A stretch of DNA of 64,000 nt. Source: Girardinichthys multiradiatus (lineage: Eukaryota; Chordata; Actinopteri; Cyprinodontiformes; Goodeidae). The stretch covers positions 8,180,125 through 8,244,124 of the forward strand of contig NC_061801.1 in NCBI RefSeq assembly GCF_021462225.1, read 5' to 3'. Numbering within the stretch: the stretch's first letter is position 1; the number at the start of each line of letters is the position of its first letter. This document shows positions 1 through 11,900 of the stretch, one piece after another. The notes beneath the pieces are model-generated. The model was not told the DNA's origin. It worked only from the letters and a program-made list of their open reading frames with translations, and did not search any database. A program made the position numbers and the translations under genes.

Positions 1-314
1 AGACTCCATCTAACATCGCAGGCAGCTTTGGAAAGCTTTGAACAGCCGCCCACGTTTTGCGAATCACTCGATAAGCCAGGTAACCACCAACTTCAAAAAG
101 CGGAAATCCTGTTATCAAAAGTCCAAATATGTACACATTTTATATGTATACCGTTGTCGTAGTCAGGGACACAATCTTTCACTGCTGCCAAGAATCCATT
201 GTGTATCCAGAGAAGAACGTCCCGTCTGGACAAGAGTGCCTCCTTTACCCTGTCTTCCCATTGAAAAAAAACTATCTGATCAATTACGTTGAGAGTCCAG
301 CTGACCAAATCCAT
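1..314 (-). pseudogene. Protein-coding-like fragment at the window edge, unrecognised
   Basis: The minus strand carries a 73-codon open frame from 314 to 93 that begins MDLVSWTLNVIDQIVFFQWE. Just before its stop a second frame takes over (about 94 to 1) and reads EVGGYLAYRVIRKTWAAVQS and onward with no stop to the window edge. Two clean frames that join at one point suggest one reading frame broken by a small indel or by sequence inserted near 100-150. The composition is protein-like, rich in Trp, Val and Arg. I do not recognise a named family. A decayed ORF of a dispersed fish element is my best guess, given the L2 tail next to it. A host exon is less likely because of the frame break. Confidence 0.35.
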
Positions 315-439
315 AATTTAAAAGTTTGGAGGATATGCAAAGCGAGGCTCTGAGAAAAATACAGACAAAAAGCAGAAGCAGGGATCAGCAGGGAGGGAGG
401 GAGAGAAAACGCGTGTGTCTTCCACCGAGAGCAAGTAAA

Positions 440-935
440 AAGTGGAGATGATTGTAGATTTTAAGAGAAACAAGAAAAGGTCAAACACTATTTCCATCAT
501 GGGAGAAGAAGTGGAGGTGGTGGAGGAGTATAAATACCTCGGTGTTCACCTGGACAACAGACTAGAGTGGAGATGCAACTGTGAAGCCATCTACAAGAAG
601 GGACAGAACAGACCGTACTTCTTGAGGAAACTTAGGTCCTTCAGTGTTTCCAGCTAGATGCTGCATATCTTCTATAGGTCTGTTGTGGAGAGTGTGATCT
701 CTTCTGCCATCATCCCTGAGCATCCTCTTCATGAGACTGTCCTACAACAACAGAATGTCTTCAGTCAGAGGCTTCTTCAGATGTGCTGTAAAACAGAGCG
801 CTACAGGAGTTCCTTCCTGCCCACAGCCATCAGCATCTACAACGATTCATTGAAGAAACCTTCACAATGACCTACAACAACATTTAATTTCCCTTTGGGA
901 TTAATAAAGTATTTTTGAGTTTGAATTGAATTAGA
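440..935 (+). mobile_element. L2-type LINE, 5'-truncated 3' end
   Basis: The frame from 442 reads MIVDFKRNKK, then EYKYLGVHLDNRLEW and FLRKLRSF. This is the post-catalytic part of a fish L2/CR1-like reverse transcriptase. A stop at 655 interrupts it, and the next frame resumes with MLHIFYRSVVESVISSAI. An internal stretch is missing near 712, after which the conserved C-terminal residues (QQQNVFSQRLLQM, FLPTAISIYN) follow. The 3' tail (TTTCCCTTTGGGATTAATAAAG, then GAATTGAATT-type repeats) is the usual end of these elements. It is a dead, 5'-truncated insertion. Confidence 0.8.
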
Positions 936-3900
936 ACTGAAATCTAATGCTAAACTGTATTTCCACTACAGTCTTAAAAAAAAAACATATATTGCCACAC
1001 ACTACTTAACTACCTTTTAACCATGGAAGCTTTTACCATGTAAGAAATAAAACTCTTTGGTAACTTGATTGATGAAAATCTAAATTCAGTATTATGTGTC
1101 AGGTAACCATAATGTCAGATAATGTTTGCAGTTCCCTGTTTGGAGAAACCAAACTACTCTGCTGATTTAGAAGTGCAGTCCAGCTTTATCAGCCATAATA
1201 TATAGTTTTATTCATATAAGCATTTGATTCCATAAAAAAATCCTTTCTTTTCAAAACTTGCTGCCTATTGTACCCATTATGCAACTGGTTTTGCAAACTT
1301 TTGCCTAATTAATATGACTGGATATGTTGATTTGGATTCAAAGTGTAAAAAATGATATTTTTTTATTTCAAACAGTACTTATTTTTTTCTAATTTCTAGC
1401 TTTACCTCCCATCAAGCTGAAATGGTTCTGCTGAAAAGCTTGCTTTGAATTTCCATATGAGCCCACGTTACTTAATAGATCTATTTTAGGAACTTTATTT
1501 TCCTCAAGCAAAACAGCCTTATTATGTGCAACAGAACACAAATCCAATAGGCCTGCTGCAATGTGCAATTAGAGCCCATGATGATTATGTAATTCTATTA
1601 TTCAGCTAAGACATAACCTTAAGGCTTTCTGAGGAGCGATCGCTGGCGCAACAAGGCCAGACACTGTTACAGTAACCCATGTCGGAGTGTAACATGACAT
1701 GTGACGTGCGTCTTTGTGTTGCAGTATTGAGAGCAGATCATCATCTGAGAGGACATTTCCCAGTTTACAAAGCTGCAGTTCATATTTCTATCTGCAGGTT
1801 GAGCTGAAGTTGAGTAGCCAGTCACTCAGACTGTGCAACGGCAGCTGGCTCATTGTTGCCCTCTTGCGGCTTTCTTTGGTATATCATTTAAATTTTTACT
1901 GAATCCTTAGGATACAAAAGATAAGTGAAGCAGAATAACACAATACAATTAGGTTTAGTTGTTTTAAATTAATTTTGAAATATTACTTATTCTTAAACAT
2001 ACCTAAAGCTGTATAATGCAAGTAGAAAACATTCTAAACATGCAAAAAAGTGTTTTTCTCCACCAATTTTCAAATCAAGTTTGTCACATAGGACCTACTA
2101 TTTCATTGTGAAGGAGCCTCCATTTTCACTACACACTATTCACTTGATGGCATAAATATGCTTTTGCATCTGTAAAAAAACGAAAGTAGAATATGGCTGG
2201 AATAAGCATTGTCATTGGCTAAACAGAAATAAATAAAGTTTTAATTCTCAAGCAAAACACCCCAACAAAGAAAAGACAGAATTAGAAGAAATAACCACAG
2301 TGTCACTGACAAAACAAACGATTAGAATTTAGCTGGAACATGACTTTGTTTTGTGACACAAAATAATTTTAGTTCTCAAGATGAATCAGTGGCTGGTGTT
2401 TGTAGGTCAGTTATTATTACTGTTTCTTAGATGCTTGCTAGAATATACACTGATATGATGTAAATAGGTTGTAAAGTAAAGAACTGCGGTAAGTACATAA
2501 ATTAAGTTAAAATAATACAGTGACAGATTTGGAATGGGAGTTTGCTGAAAACCATACATTTATAAAATAAAAATTTCAATAATAATATGCTCAATGGCTG
2601 ATACTTCCTTCAAATAGTTGCAAAACTAAATAGAGGATATGATTCGTAAAAATGAAAATGATGCGGTGCACAATAACCAGAGGACAACTTTGGAATGTAA
2701 CATGGACAAACTCAAGGGATAATTATGGGCTGGTTAATGAGAAGATGCACCCACAAGTAAGTTAACCTCAAACAGTAACAGGATATTAGTGTGTTTAAAG
2801 AAAAGTAGATCATTTGTGAGGAGAGCTAATGTGGAATGGTGGACTGCACCCACTCACATATATAGTAAAATCAATAGGACTTACACATAAAATTCAACTA
2901 TCTGTAATGTTATTTGCTTTTAGACAGTAAGGCTTTGAAGTTAGCTGATTTATGAGCTGTGATCTTGTTGCATTCAGTTTAGAGTCTGTTGTTTTAAGAA
3001 AGTGAGCATTTTTGGTCAAAGGTATGGTGCTCATGAGACTGCAGCTTAAAACCTGATTGGACTAATATACAGTACATGTATTTTTTTTTCCAGGGTGAAT
3101 ATCTATTGAATTAAGGTTTATTTAAAACAAGAATACAGATCTGAAGGACTGCAATTTAGTAAGTGAGCCAGGCCAGGCAAATATGTATTCATGTAGAGAA
3201 CGAGATGTTTTTTGTCCTCTAATTGAACCTGAGATGTTTCTCTGATTAGTCTCCCTTTAACGGAGACTATAACCATCATCTTCCAGTAGTCCACAATCAA
3301 TTTAGCACCAAAGAAACCAAAAGCAACCCTTAGTTTTGTAAGACACATTTAAAATCTGGGACAGCGGGTTGATGATGCAGGTGCCCTTAAGAGGACGTCT
3401 GAAGATGTTTGGAGGAGCATAGTGACAGAAAGCAGAGCGGGGCTGAGAGAGAGGAGGGAGAGTTAATTACAAATGACAGATAAATGCCAAACTCATGACC
3501 ATGAATGCTGATAGCTCAAGGTTAGTGACGTGTTGAGCATTCATGTGTGCATGTTTGTGACAGCCTGCATGAATTCCGTGTTTTTGTTCAGTGAGGTCAT
3601 GGATAACCCAGGGTACGAAGCCCCTCAGAGGGGGTGGACAGAGGCTGTGTGTTCACTCTGCACTCTGTGGCTTTTTGTGAGTATTTATAAGGAGCAGCTG
3701 GTGCTAAACACCTTATACAGCTGCAGTTGGATTGATCCAGTTTTTCTGATTCCATGTTTAAATGTTTAAGGATAAGTTTTTGTAAGGGTTTGGGACTGAA
3801 TTAAGGTTGTGAGATTATTCAAACAAACAAGTTTAGAGTTAGAGCTTTCATGGGTGAATTCCAACTTTTTCCTGGCCCAGATTTTTGAATTATTATAGCA

Positions 3901-4100
3901 TTCTGAACAAAGCAGATCCCTTGAAAAACGTCATATAGGTTTTATGATTTCTGTGATAAATTTTGAAAAAACATGATGTTCAATCCAACTTCAGCGTCAT
4001 TTCAGTTCCATTTTAAAATCTGTGATTCTTCCATTTTACTTTAAAGCACATTGTGTAAAGATGGACACTTTGTGCAAGTTAAAAAAAAAAGAAATAAATG
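936..4100. other. AT-rich stretch without a recognisable gene
   Basis: I see no convincing coding exon, RNA gene or complete mobile element here. One spot, 1640-1865, is richer in G+C, follows an acceptor-like TGTGTTGCAG at about 1715-1724 and has a 62-codon open frame. I could not match that peptide to anything and there is no clear donor, so I do not call an exon. Short open frames at 3118-3348 and 3530-3769 have no supporting features. Confidence 0.5.
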
Positions 4101-4109
4101 AAATTAAAT

Positions 4110-4605
4110 AAATACCGGCATGCTGGGCGCCTTGTGGGTTGAGTTAAGGGGTTGGTGGGGTGCCAGGTCTTAGGCGCTCCTTGGTGACCTTCCTCAGATG
4201 CTTCCTCCTGTGGCTTTGGCTGGAGGGGTTGCAGAGTGTGGGGTTGTTTTTTTTGTCCTATTCTTGGATGTGTGGTTGCCAGCATTTGGATCGGCTGAGT
4301 GGTGATGGTGGAGCTGAGCTGGTTGGTGTGTGGTGATGTGGTGTGTTTGTGTGGTTATGGGGTCATGGTGGAGTCCGTCAGCCCCGGGTGCTTGCCACCG
4401 GCCACGGACTGTTTGCCGGGTGAGTTTGTACAGTCTTGGTGTGGGGTTGGGTAGGTCCGTCGTGAGTAAGGTGCCGGGTGGTGTTCACTCTGTTGCACTT
4501 GTGGGCGGAGGCTGGGGTGTATGCTTTGGTGTATGCTGGCTCACTCACTGCTTCTTCTTGGCACTCAGACAGCAATTCTAAGTGCTACTCTGCTGGACAG
4601 GACAC
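4110..4605. repeat. GC-rich dispersed-repeat-like island
   Basis: An abrupt G+T-rich block of about 500 bp with several CpGs sits between AT-rich flanks, bounded by short A runs at about 4081 and 4610. The boundaries and composition are those of an inserted repeat rather than of a gene. Open frames on both strands have biased low-complexity products. The wording resembles a dispersed fish repeat I have seen before, but I cannot assign a class, and no inverted repeats are obvious. Confidence 0.35.
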
Positions 4606-5160
4606 GTAAAAAAAAAAGAAAGATATAGCTGGTTCAGTCCATGTTTTGCATGTAAACCACCTGGGTACCACAATGCTCAGCTTAAGAACCACAGGACTCG
4701 TTAAAACCGATTTAAAATGGGCTGAGAAGCTGTGAAATGCTCCTTTTTTAAAATCAGGAATGAGTGTTTATATGAGGGTGAACTCAAAACCAGAATACTG
4801 ATAACTAAAAGTCAAGTGGCAACGCTGGAACTTAAGTTAAAATATGTAATCTAAACATAAATAACTATGAAAAAAGCACATTTTCTAATTTAAAAAAAAT
4901 TCTGATTTCTATCTTTCAGAAAATGGACTAAGCAATAATGTCAAGATACTCTAGCAATTCTCCATACTCTATGTCCAGTAAAATGATAAAACTAAAATGA
5001 CTTTTCAAGGCTGTGTTACACCTCAAAAGGTGTACAATACAATGTAAACCTAACAGATAGTCGAGAAAATTTGTGTTTGATCCATTTTTTTCATTGTTGC
5101 AACAATGCTTTATGGCAATAACTTGTGTACTGTTAGAACGTCTGGCCATGGCTGCAGCCT
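4606..5160. other. Intergenic, nothing recognised
   Basis: AT-rich sequence with no coding, RNA or element signature that I can support. The minus-strand open frame at 4928-5221 overlaps the Tc1 relic that follows and looks spurious. Confidence 0.4.
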
Positions 5161-5270
5161 GCAAGTGTATAAAGTTTAGTGTGGAGAAACGTGACTGTCC
5201 TCCACAGAGTCCTGACCTCAACCGTGAACTTTTGTGGGATGAATTAGAGCGGAGGCCGCAATTCTGATTT
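5160..5270 (+). pseudogene. Tc1 transposase relic, third catalytic motif
   Basis: The plus-strand frame at about 5185-5262 reads CPPQSPDLNRELLWDELERR. This is the conserved block around the last catalytic acidic residue of Tc1/mariner DD34E transposases (usual form PQSPDLNPIELLWDELE). Only this segment is left. The sequence on either side no longer reads as transposase. Confidence 0.7.
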
Positions 5271-6225
5271 TCTCATCTAACTATGAACACACTCCTAAAC
5301 CTTGTGGAAGATGGTTAGTTAGGGTTGCCATTGCTGGCAATGGTGGCTCCATCAACTAATTGGACCTTTATAGATTAAGATTAGGATGTCATCAAAGTTC
5401 ATGTAAAAGTAAAACCTTTGGCAATAGGTGATGATAATGATGATATGCCTTATTTTTTTGGTTAGGAATATATCATCCGATAATGACACTGCTTCCACTA
5501 AAACATGTTTGGCATTTGCAGAGGTTTTTGGGAAGTCAGGAGCGTAACCCACAAATTCACTTTCCTCCAAAATGCGGCACCTTTTAAGAGCAAATGAACA
5601 GGCTTGCCAGCAGTATAAAAAGAGTACAACAAAGAAGCTCAAACACAAGTTACCTAACTTCTTGTGTTCTAACTTTGTGTGCATGAATGTGTTTGTCCAA
5701 TGAAGAAATACAAAAACCTCCCAGGTTGTGATGGTTGTTTCCTGGATATGGCGTGAAGTATCCCTGCTCTAATCCTTTTATTTAAGAGACGTATTTCATG
5801 AGTCAGAGGTCAACATCTTAATAAGCGTTCCATGCTGAAACACAAACACTTCTTGCACCTTACCTGAGCATGCTGAAACAAAAAAAATCAATTGCTGCAC
5901 ATCGTAAAAGAAGGCGTCTCTGTGCCATCTCTTTGTGAGCTTCGACAGGCCAAACAGCTGAGCCAAGGACTTTAAAAAATAAAGTGATGATTACATTTAT
6001 CCTTCAAAGACAGGTTTGTTGCTGGCATTTCTGAATTTGCTGCTCACAAGCTAGCATCTAGAAAGACGATCCCTATTTGATGTGACTCAAATGTCGTAAG
6101 CTGTCATTTACTTTACAACTGTGTTAGAAGGCTACAGAAAGCTCACTTTACCAGACTGACCTGAAAATATTACATTGCTAACGCTAACAACTGCCCTGCT
6201 TGCTTTTCATGTAAAACAACTCATA
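5271..6225. other. Intergenic, nothing recognised
   Basis: AT-rich DNA. The 110-codon minus-strand frame at 5352-5684 has no recognisable motif and a low-complexity ATTATT-derived segment, so I do not call it a gene. Confidence 0.4.
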
Positions 6226-6725
6226 CAGTTCATCCCAAAATTATTCATACTCCTGATTTAGATTTAAAGTAATATTTTATTCTTACCAACAAGTTTCTTC
6301 TGACCAGAGGTAATATTCAAGTTTTGGAGTGGAGCAGAGGCTCAGTGGAGGGAGCTAAAGATTAGGGTGATGGCAAGGAGGCCTTCCAACCTTAAAGACT
6401 TGGAGCTCATCACCTAAGAAAAATCATCATAATACCAGTGGCAACATGTAAAAAAAGGTGCTCAGCAATTTGAAATAGCATAAAACTAATACAAATTTCT
6501 CCACTGATCATTGAGAAGGGTATAATTTTCAACATGCTTTTTTAAATAAAATTTTGATAAAAACTGGTAAAAGAAATCTAAATCTATACTCTTTTCAGAT
6601 TCTATTTTGTTTTATTGTGTTTGGAGATATCTGTCTCATTTTCAATCCAAAACAAACTTATTGGCATAATGACAATAATTTAAACCTAAATGTGCCAGGG
6701 GTATGAATACTTTTCTGCCTAACTG
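6226..6725 (+). mobile_element. Tc1-like deletion derivative, about 500 bp
   Basis: The ends are inverted copies: the left begins CAGTTCATCCCAAAATTATT and the right, reverse-complemented, begins CAGTTAGGCAGAAAAGTATT. Both run into a shared TTCATAC motif, and TA precedes the left end. The middle (about 6335-6420) still encodes a Tc1 C-terminal stretch (QWRELKIRVMARRPSNLKDLE). It is therefore an internally deleted Tc1 copy, not a random palindrome. A related relic in the opposite direction lies at 37074-37470. Confidence 0.7.
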
Positions 6726-6954
6726 AATGTGTTGCAATAAAAATGGTGCAAGACCAGGAAGCAATGACAATATCCTGCAGCCTGCATGGATAATTAGTTC
6801 AATCTTTCAAGTGCAGAAACATTTTAGGTTCTGGGTTGTGACAGAATGTTGCCTTAATAACCTTATTGTTTTATTAAGCACATTCGTCATTTTATTGAGT
6901 TTTCACATATAAATGAACAAAATAATAACTGTCTGGAAAATGTAGAACAAACAT

Positions 6955-6990
6955 ATTATTATTTTTATTATTATTATTATTATAATACAT
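6955..6990. repeat. (TTA)n microsatellite
   Basis: Interrupted ATT/TTA trinucleotide run. Confidence 0.8.
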
Positions 6991-7362
6991 TATTAAAATT
7001 ATTTGGAGAATCTTAGAACAAAATTTTGTGTCAGCGATTAGATGAATTAGTCCTCTGTAAAGGAGTAAAAATACGTCAAATAAAAATCCAGGGATCTTTT
7101 CATTAATGGAGCAAACAGAGCATTGTTAGCTCTCATCTAGCTGGGGAAGAGAAAAGCAAGATCCTTCAAGTGTGTCTATTTTTTTCAAGGTTTAAATGGT
7201 TCAGCTTTAATCCACAGCAAGTGAGAAGAGGCAAGGAGGACTTCCAACTGATCGAAATAAATTGCCTTGCGAATAAGTAGTGAAAGCTGTAACATTCTTT
7301 TTAGTCTTAGAAAGATGCAAGGAAGATGAAGTTGATAAAGGAACTCCAAATAAAGAAAGAAA
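6991..7362. other. Short intergenic spacer
   Basis: No gene recognised. It runs up to the truncated 5' edge of the LINE that follows. Confidence 0.4.
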
Positions 7363-8679
7363 TTGGTCCAAATCAATCAGAATGCTACAGATCACTGCGC
7401 TGATCAGCTGTCTCCAGTCTTCACAGACATTTTTAACACCTCACTGGAGACATGTCATGTGCCAGCCTGCTTCAAGTCCTCCACCATCGTCCCTGTTCCC
7501 AAGAAGCCAAGGACCACAGGGCTTAATGACTTCAGACCCGTCGCCCTGACCTCTGTGGTGATGAAGTCCTTTGAGCGCCTTGTGCTCTCACACCTAAAAG
7601 ACATCGCCGACCCCCTCCTGGACCACAGAGCCAACAGGTCTGTAGATGATGCAGTCAACCTAGCCCTTCACTTCATCCTCCGGCACCTGGACTCCACAGG
7701 AACCTATGCCAGGATCCTGTTTGTGGATTTCAGCTCTGCCTTCAACACCATCGTCCCAGTTCTGCTACAGGAGAAGCTCTCCCAGCTGAGTGTGCCCGAC
7801 TCCACCTGCAGGTGGATCTCTGACTTCCTGTCTGACAGGAAGCAGCGCGTGAGGCTGGGGAAGCACGTCTCTGACTCCCTGACCATCAGCACCGGTTCCC
7901 CCCAAGGCTGTGTTCTCTCTCCTCTGCTCTTCTCCCTGTACACCAACAGCTGCACCTCCAGTCACCAGTCTGTCAAGCTTCTGAAGTTTGCGGACGACAC
8001 CACCCTGATCGGACTCCTCTCTGATGGTGACGAGTCCGCGTACAGATGGGAGGTGGACCATCTGTTGGACTGGTGCAGCCAGAACAACCTTGAGCTCAAC
8101 GCTCTAAAGACAGTGGAGATGGTTGTGGACTTCAGGCAGAACCCAGCACCACCTGCCCCCATCACCCTCTGTGACTCCACAATTGACACTGTGGAATCTT
8201 TCCGCTTCCTGGGAACCATCATCTCCCAGGATCTCAAGTGGGAGCCAAACATCAGCTCCCTCATCAAGAAAGCCCAGCAGAGGATGTTCTTCCTGCGGCA
8301 GCTGAAAAAATTCAACCTGCCAAAGACTATGATGGTGCACTTCTACACAGCCATCATTGAGTCCATCCTCACCTCCTCCATCACCATCTGGTACGCCGCT
8401 GCTACAGCCAAGGATAAGGGCAGGCTGCAGCGTGTCATTCGGTCTGTTGAGAAGGTGATTGGCTGCAGTCTACTGTCGCTCCAGGAACTGTACACCTCCA
8501 GGTCCCTGAAGCAGGCAGGGAAGATTCTGGCTGATCCCTCCCACCCTGGTCACAGACTCTTTGAAACTCTCCCCTCTGGCAGGAGGCTGCGGTCCATCCG
8601 GACCAAAACCTCACGCCACAAGAACAGTTTTTTCCCATCTGCCACCAGCCTTGTTAACAAAGCCCGGAAACCACACTGA
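7363..8679 (+). pseudogene. LINE reverse transcriptase, C-terminal 438 codons, open
   Basis: One uninterrupted frame encodes most of a reverse transcriptase, the enzyme that copies the element RNA into DNA at a nicked target. Recognisable blocks are [18 protein letters not shown] (about residues 53-70), [11 protein letters not shown] with the first catalytic Asp, [19 protein letters not shown], the catalytic [10 protein letters not shown] box and the thumb segment [14 protein letters not shown]. The stretch [14 protein letters not shown] seems to lack about seven residues before the YRANR motif seen in relatives, an in-frame deletion. The protein is N-terminally truncated and cannot be autonomous, but the frame has no stops, so the insertion is fairly young. 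Confidence 0.8.
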
Positions 8680-9000
8680 CACTCTCCCTTTCACCCACAC
8701 CCCGCCTTTTTTTGCTGACAGGACACTTGTAACTTGTAACTCTATGCGTTACATTAACGTTCAGCTTGGACTCCTGCTTTACTTGCACAATGATCACCTG
8801 CACTGTTGTACTGTTCTTGCATCTTATACTGCTCTATATTTACTCTCACTCACTTAAAATTGTGCACATATATTTATATTATATTGTAGATATGTTTATA
8901 CTGTTTAATTTGTATTGTATTGCACCGAAACAAAACAAATTCCTTGTATGTCCAAAAACGTACTTGGCAATAAAGCTTTTCTGATTCTGATTCTGATTAA
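7363..9000 (+). mobile_element. L2/CR1-like LINE, 5'-truncated, with 3' tail
   Basis: A non-LTR retrotransposon copy consists of a long reverse-transcriptase frame (7363-8679), a roughly 320-bp AT-rich 3' UTR and a terminal hexamer repeat (GATTCT)n at about 8978-9000. Endonuclease and the N-terminal part of the RT are absent, as expected from 5' truncation during target-primed reverse transcription. The last 180 bp recur almost unchanged at 41501-41702 in tmed2 intron 1. That recurrence confirms the 3' end and its microsatellite tail. Confidence 0.85.
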
Positions 9001-9860
9001 AGGCACCTCCTCAGGAATTAGAGTACATATGAGCACCATCTGCTGGGGACTGATAGCACCTCACACAAGGTTCACATCTTTGTTGGACAGACCTGCTCTG
9101 GTCCAGTGAACTCAAACTATTACATGTATTGTAAAGAAATTGTATGTAATAACTCAGCAAAACATGAGGCTGATAATGTAATTAATACAAAACTTGTGTT
9201 TTGGAGTGAAAACATGTTTAAGCAAGGCTATGCTACTGTGTAAAAATGGAAAACTGGGTTGTTAAAGGCCTTACCTTTAAACAGAGAACAAAATGTAATT
9301 TTAACTAAGAGAATTGAATTTGGATATTATAAATTAAAGTATGTGGTACTTAACTTATTTCAAGGGGAAACATTTTATCGAAGGTATCTTTGTTGATATC
9401 TGTAAATGTATTGTTCCTACACACCAATGTAATTGCTTATGTCTAAAAGTGCTTTTTAACTATTCAGAAAATGAATAATGGATATATTTTCTACCAGTTA
9501 AAATGTATTTTTGGATGTCTAAAATGAGAATTATGAACACTGAATGTGGTAAACAGGCACTTAGAGACCTTAATATAAGTTGCTGTCACACATTTTTTTT
9601 TTTATCTTGCCACCTGTGTTTACATATTAAAATGTGCATTTTAGATGGGTCTAAAGAAATCAGGCACAGTTTGTGAAACAACTCCTGTCAACTCTATGAA
9701 GTCTGCATGTTGTTTATGATGCACCCCTATTCTGAATAGAGCATGTGTACTGGAACAAGGGTTATAAAATGTACTGCTATACTGTCTGAAAAAGTATCAG
9801 GCGAGAATTTCTGTTGAGCGTAGCAAGAGATTAAATGACATTATCTGGTCATTGCTACAA
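9001..9860. other. Intergenic, nothing recognised
   Basis: AT-rich, without coding or repeat signatures that I can support. Confidence 0.4.
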
Positions 9861-9862
9861 TA

Positions 9863-11430
9863 CAGGTCCTTCTCAAAATATTAGCATATTGTGATAAAGT
9901 TCATTATTTTCCATAATGTCATGATGAAAATTTAACATTCATATATTTTAGATTCATTGCACACTAACTGAAATATTTCAGGTCTTTTATTGTCTTAATA
10001 CAGATGATTTTGGCATACAGCTCATGAAAACCCAAAATTCCTATCTCACAAAATTAGCATATCATTAAAAGGGTCTCTAAACGAGCTATGAACCTAATCA
10101 TCTGAATCAACGAGTTAACTCTAAACACCTGCAAAAGATTCCTGAGGCCTTTAAAACTCCCAGCCTGGTTCATCACTCAAAACTGCAATCGTGGGTAAGA
10201 CTGCCGACCTGACTGCTGTCCAGAAGGCCACTATTGACACCCTCAAGCAAGAGGGTAAGACACAGAAATACATTTCTGAACGAATAGGCTGTTCCCAGAG
10301 TGCTGTATCAAGGCACCTCAGTGGGAAGTCTGTGGGAAGGAAAAAGTGTGTCAGAAAACGCTGCACAACGAGAAGAGGTGACCGGACCCTGAGGAAGATT
10401 GTGGAGAAGGGCCGATTCCAGACCTTGGGGGACCTGCGGAAGCAGTGGACTGAGTCTGGAGTAGAAACATCCAGAGCCACCGTGCACAGGCGTGTGCAGA
10501 AAATGGGCTACAGGTGCCGCATTCCCCAGACCTGGGCTACAGAGAAGCAGCACTGGACTGTTGCTCAGTGGTCCAAAGTACTTTTTTCGGATGAAAGCAA
10601 ATTCTGCATGTCATTCGGAAATCAAGGTGCCAGAGTCTGGAGGAAGACTGGGGAGAAGGAAATGCCAAAATGCCAGAAGTCCAGTGTCAAGTACCCACAG
10701 TCAGTGATGGTCTGGGGTGCCGTGTCAGCTGCTGGTGTTGGTCCACTGTGTTTTATCAAGGGCAGGGTCAATGCAGCTAGCTATCAGGAAATTTTGGAGC
10801 ACTTCATGCTTCCATCTGCTGAAAAGCTTTTTGGAGATGAAGATTTCATTTTTAAGCACGACCTGGCACCTGCTCACAGTGCCAAAACCACTGGTAAATG
10901 GTTTACTGACCATGATATCACTGTGCTCAATTGGCCTGCCAACTCTCCTGACCTGAACCCCATAGAGAATCTGTGGGATATTGTGAAGAGAACGTTGAGA
11001 GACTCAAGACCCAACACTCTGGATGAGCTAAAGGCCGCTATCGAAGCATCCTGGGCCTCCATAAGACCTCAGCAGTGCCACAGGCTGATTGCCTCCATGC
11101 CACGCCGCATTGAAGCAGTCATTTCTGCAAAAGGATTCCCGACCAAGTATCGAGTGCATAACTGTACATGATTATTTGAAGGTTGACGTTTTTTGTATTA
11201 AAAACACTTTTCTTTTATTGGTCGGATGAAATATGCTAATTTTGTGAGATAGGAATTTTGGGTTTTCATGAGCTGTATGCCAAAATCATCCGTATTAAGA
11301 CAATAAAAGACCTGAAATATTTCAGTTAGTGTGCAATGAATCTAAAATATATGAATGTTAAATTTTCATCATTACATTATGGAAAATAATGAACTTTATC
11401 ACAATATGCTAATATTTTGAGAAGGACCTG
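9863..11430 (+). mobile_element. Tc1 element, copy A, full length
   Basis: A complete Tc1/mariner-superfamily DNA transposon flanked by the TA target duplication (9861-9862 and 11431-11432). Its inverted repeats are 200 bp long (9863-10062 and 11231-11430) and begin CAGGTCCTTCTCAAAATATT. Such long repeats fit the IR/DR class of Tc1 elements. The interior is one transposase frame. Copies B (23329-24876) and C (32370-33936) are close to identical over their whole length. The high identity points to recent mobility. Confidence 0.95.
10191..11171 (+). pseudogene. Tc1 transposase, copy A, lost start and stop codons
   Basis: DD34E transposase that would cut and paste the element at TA sites. The N-terminal paired-like helix-turn-helix region (ERIGCSQSAVSRHLSGKSVG), first Asp (VLFSDESKF), second Asp (FKHDLAPAHSAK) and Glu block (NSPDLNPIENLWDIVKRTLR) are all present. 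Three defects appear against the sister copies. The start is GTG where B and C have ATG. A 42-bp in-frame deletion at 10529/10530 removes 14 residues that copy B keeps between the DNA-binding region and the catalytic core. The normal TGA stop is CGA at 11151-11153, adding a short tail. It is the most intact of the three proteins, but probably not functional. Confidence 0.85.
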
Positions 11431-11432
11431 TA

Positions 11433-11900
11433 TATGAGTACAGCTCAAAGAGTTAGAATGTGGTATTTTTGTCATTCATTTCAAAAAGTAAAACGCAAAT
11501 TGATTCATTACACATAGATTGAAACATTTCAAGCCTTTATTTGTTGGAATTTTGATGCTTATGGGTCACAGATAATGAAAACCCAAATTTCACTGTGTCA
11601 CATTAGAATATTGTGAAAAAGTTAGAACATTTTCATACAACGTTAGTGAGGTAGGTAAGGTGCACCAGCAACAGAGATAACCACAGCCTTGAAAGGATTA
11701 TAAAGCAAAATCCATTCCGGAGTTGGGGGAGTTTCCCAAGGAGTGGACCGAGGCTGGAGTCTGTACATCAAGAGCCACTATGCACAGATGAAATCTGCAC
11801 ATGGGCTACAAATGTCACATTCCTCATGTCAAGCCCCTCTTGAACCAGTCTACATCAGAACCATTGTACCTGGGCTAAGGAGATAAAGAACTTTGCATAG
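11433..11900 (+). mobile_element. Older Tc1 relic, 5' half
   Basis: Directly next to copy A is a decayed Tc1 5' end with repeat-like AT-rich sequence and a shared motif (ATAATGAAAACCCAAATTTC) that resembles the copy A repeat. Broken transposase frames follow, including GVCTSRATMHR and GYKCHIPHVKPLLNQ at about 11755-11850. No 3' half is visible. A relic with the same wording lies at 47860-48170. Confidence 0.65.

Noticed and set aside
1714..1902. Possible host exon after an acceptor-like TGTGTTGCAG
   Set aside because: No donor, no conserved peptide that I can recognise and no partner exon. Noted in the intergenic entry only.
10151..10480. 109-codon minus-strand ORF, repeated at 23617-23946 and 32658-32987
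   Set aside because: It is the exact antisense of the Tc1 transposase helix-turn-helix region in all three copies. It is open only because of the coding bias of the other strand.
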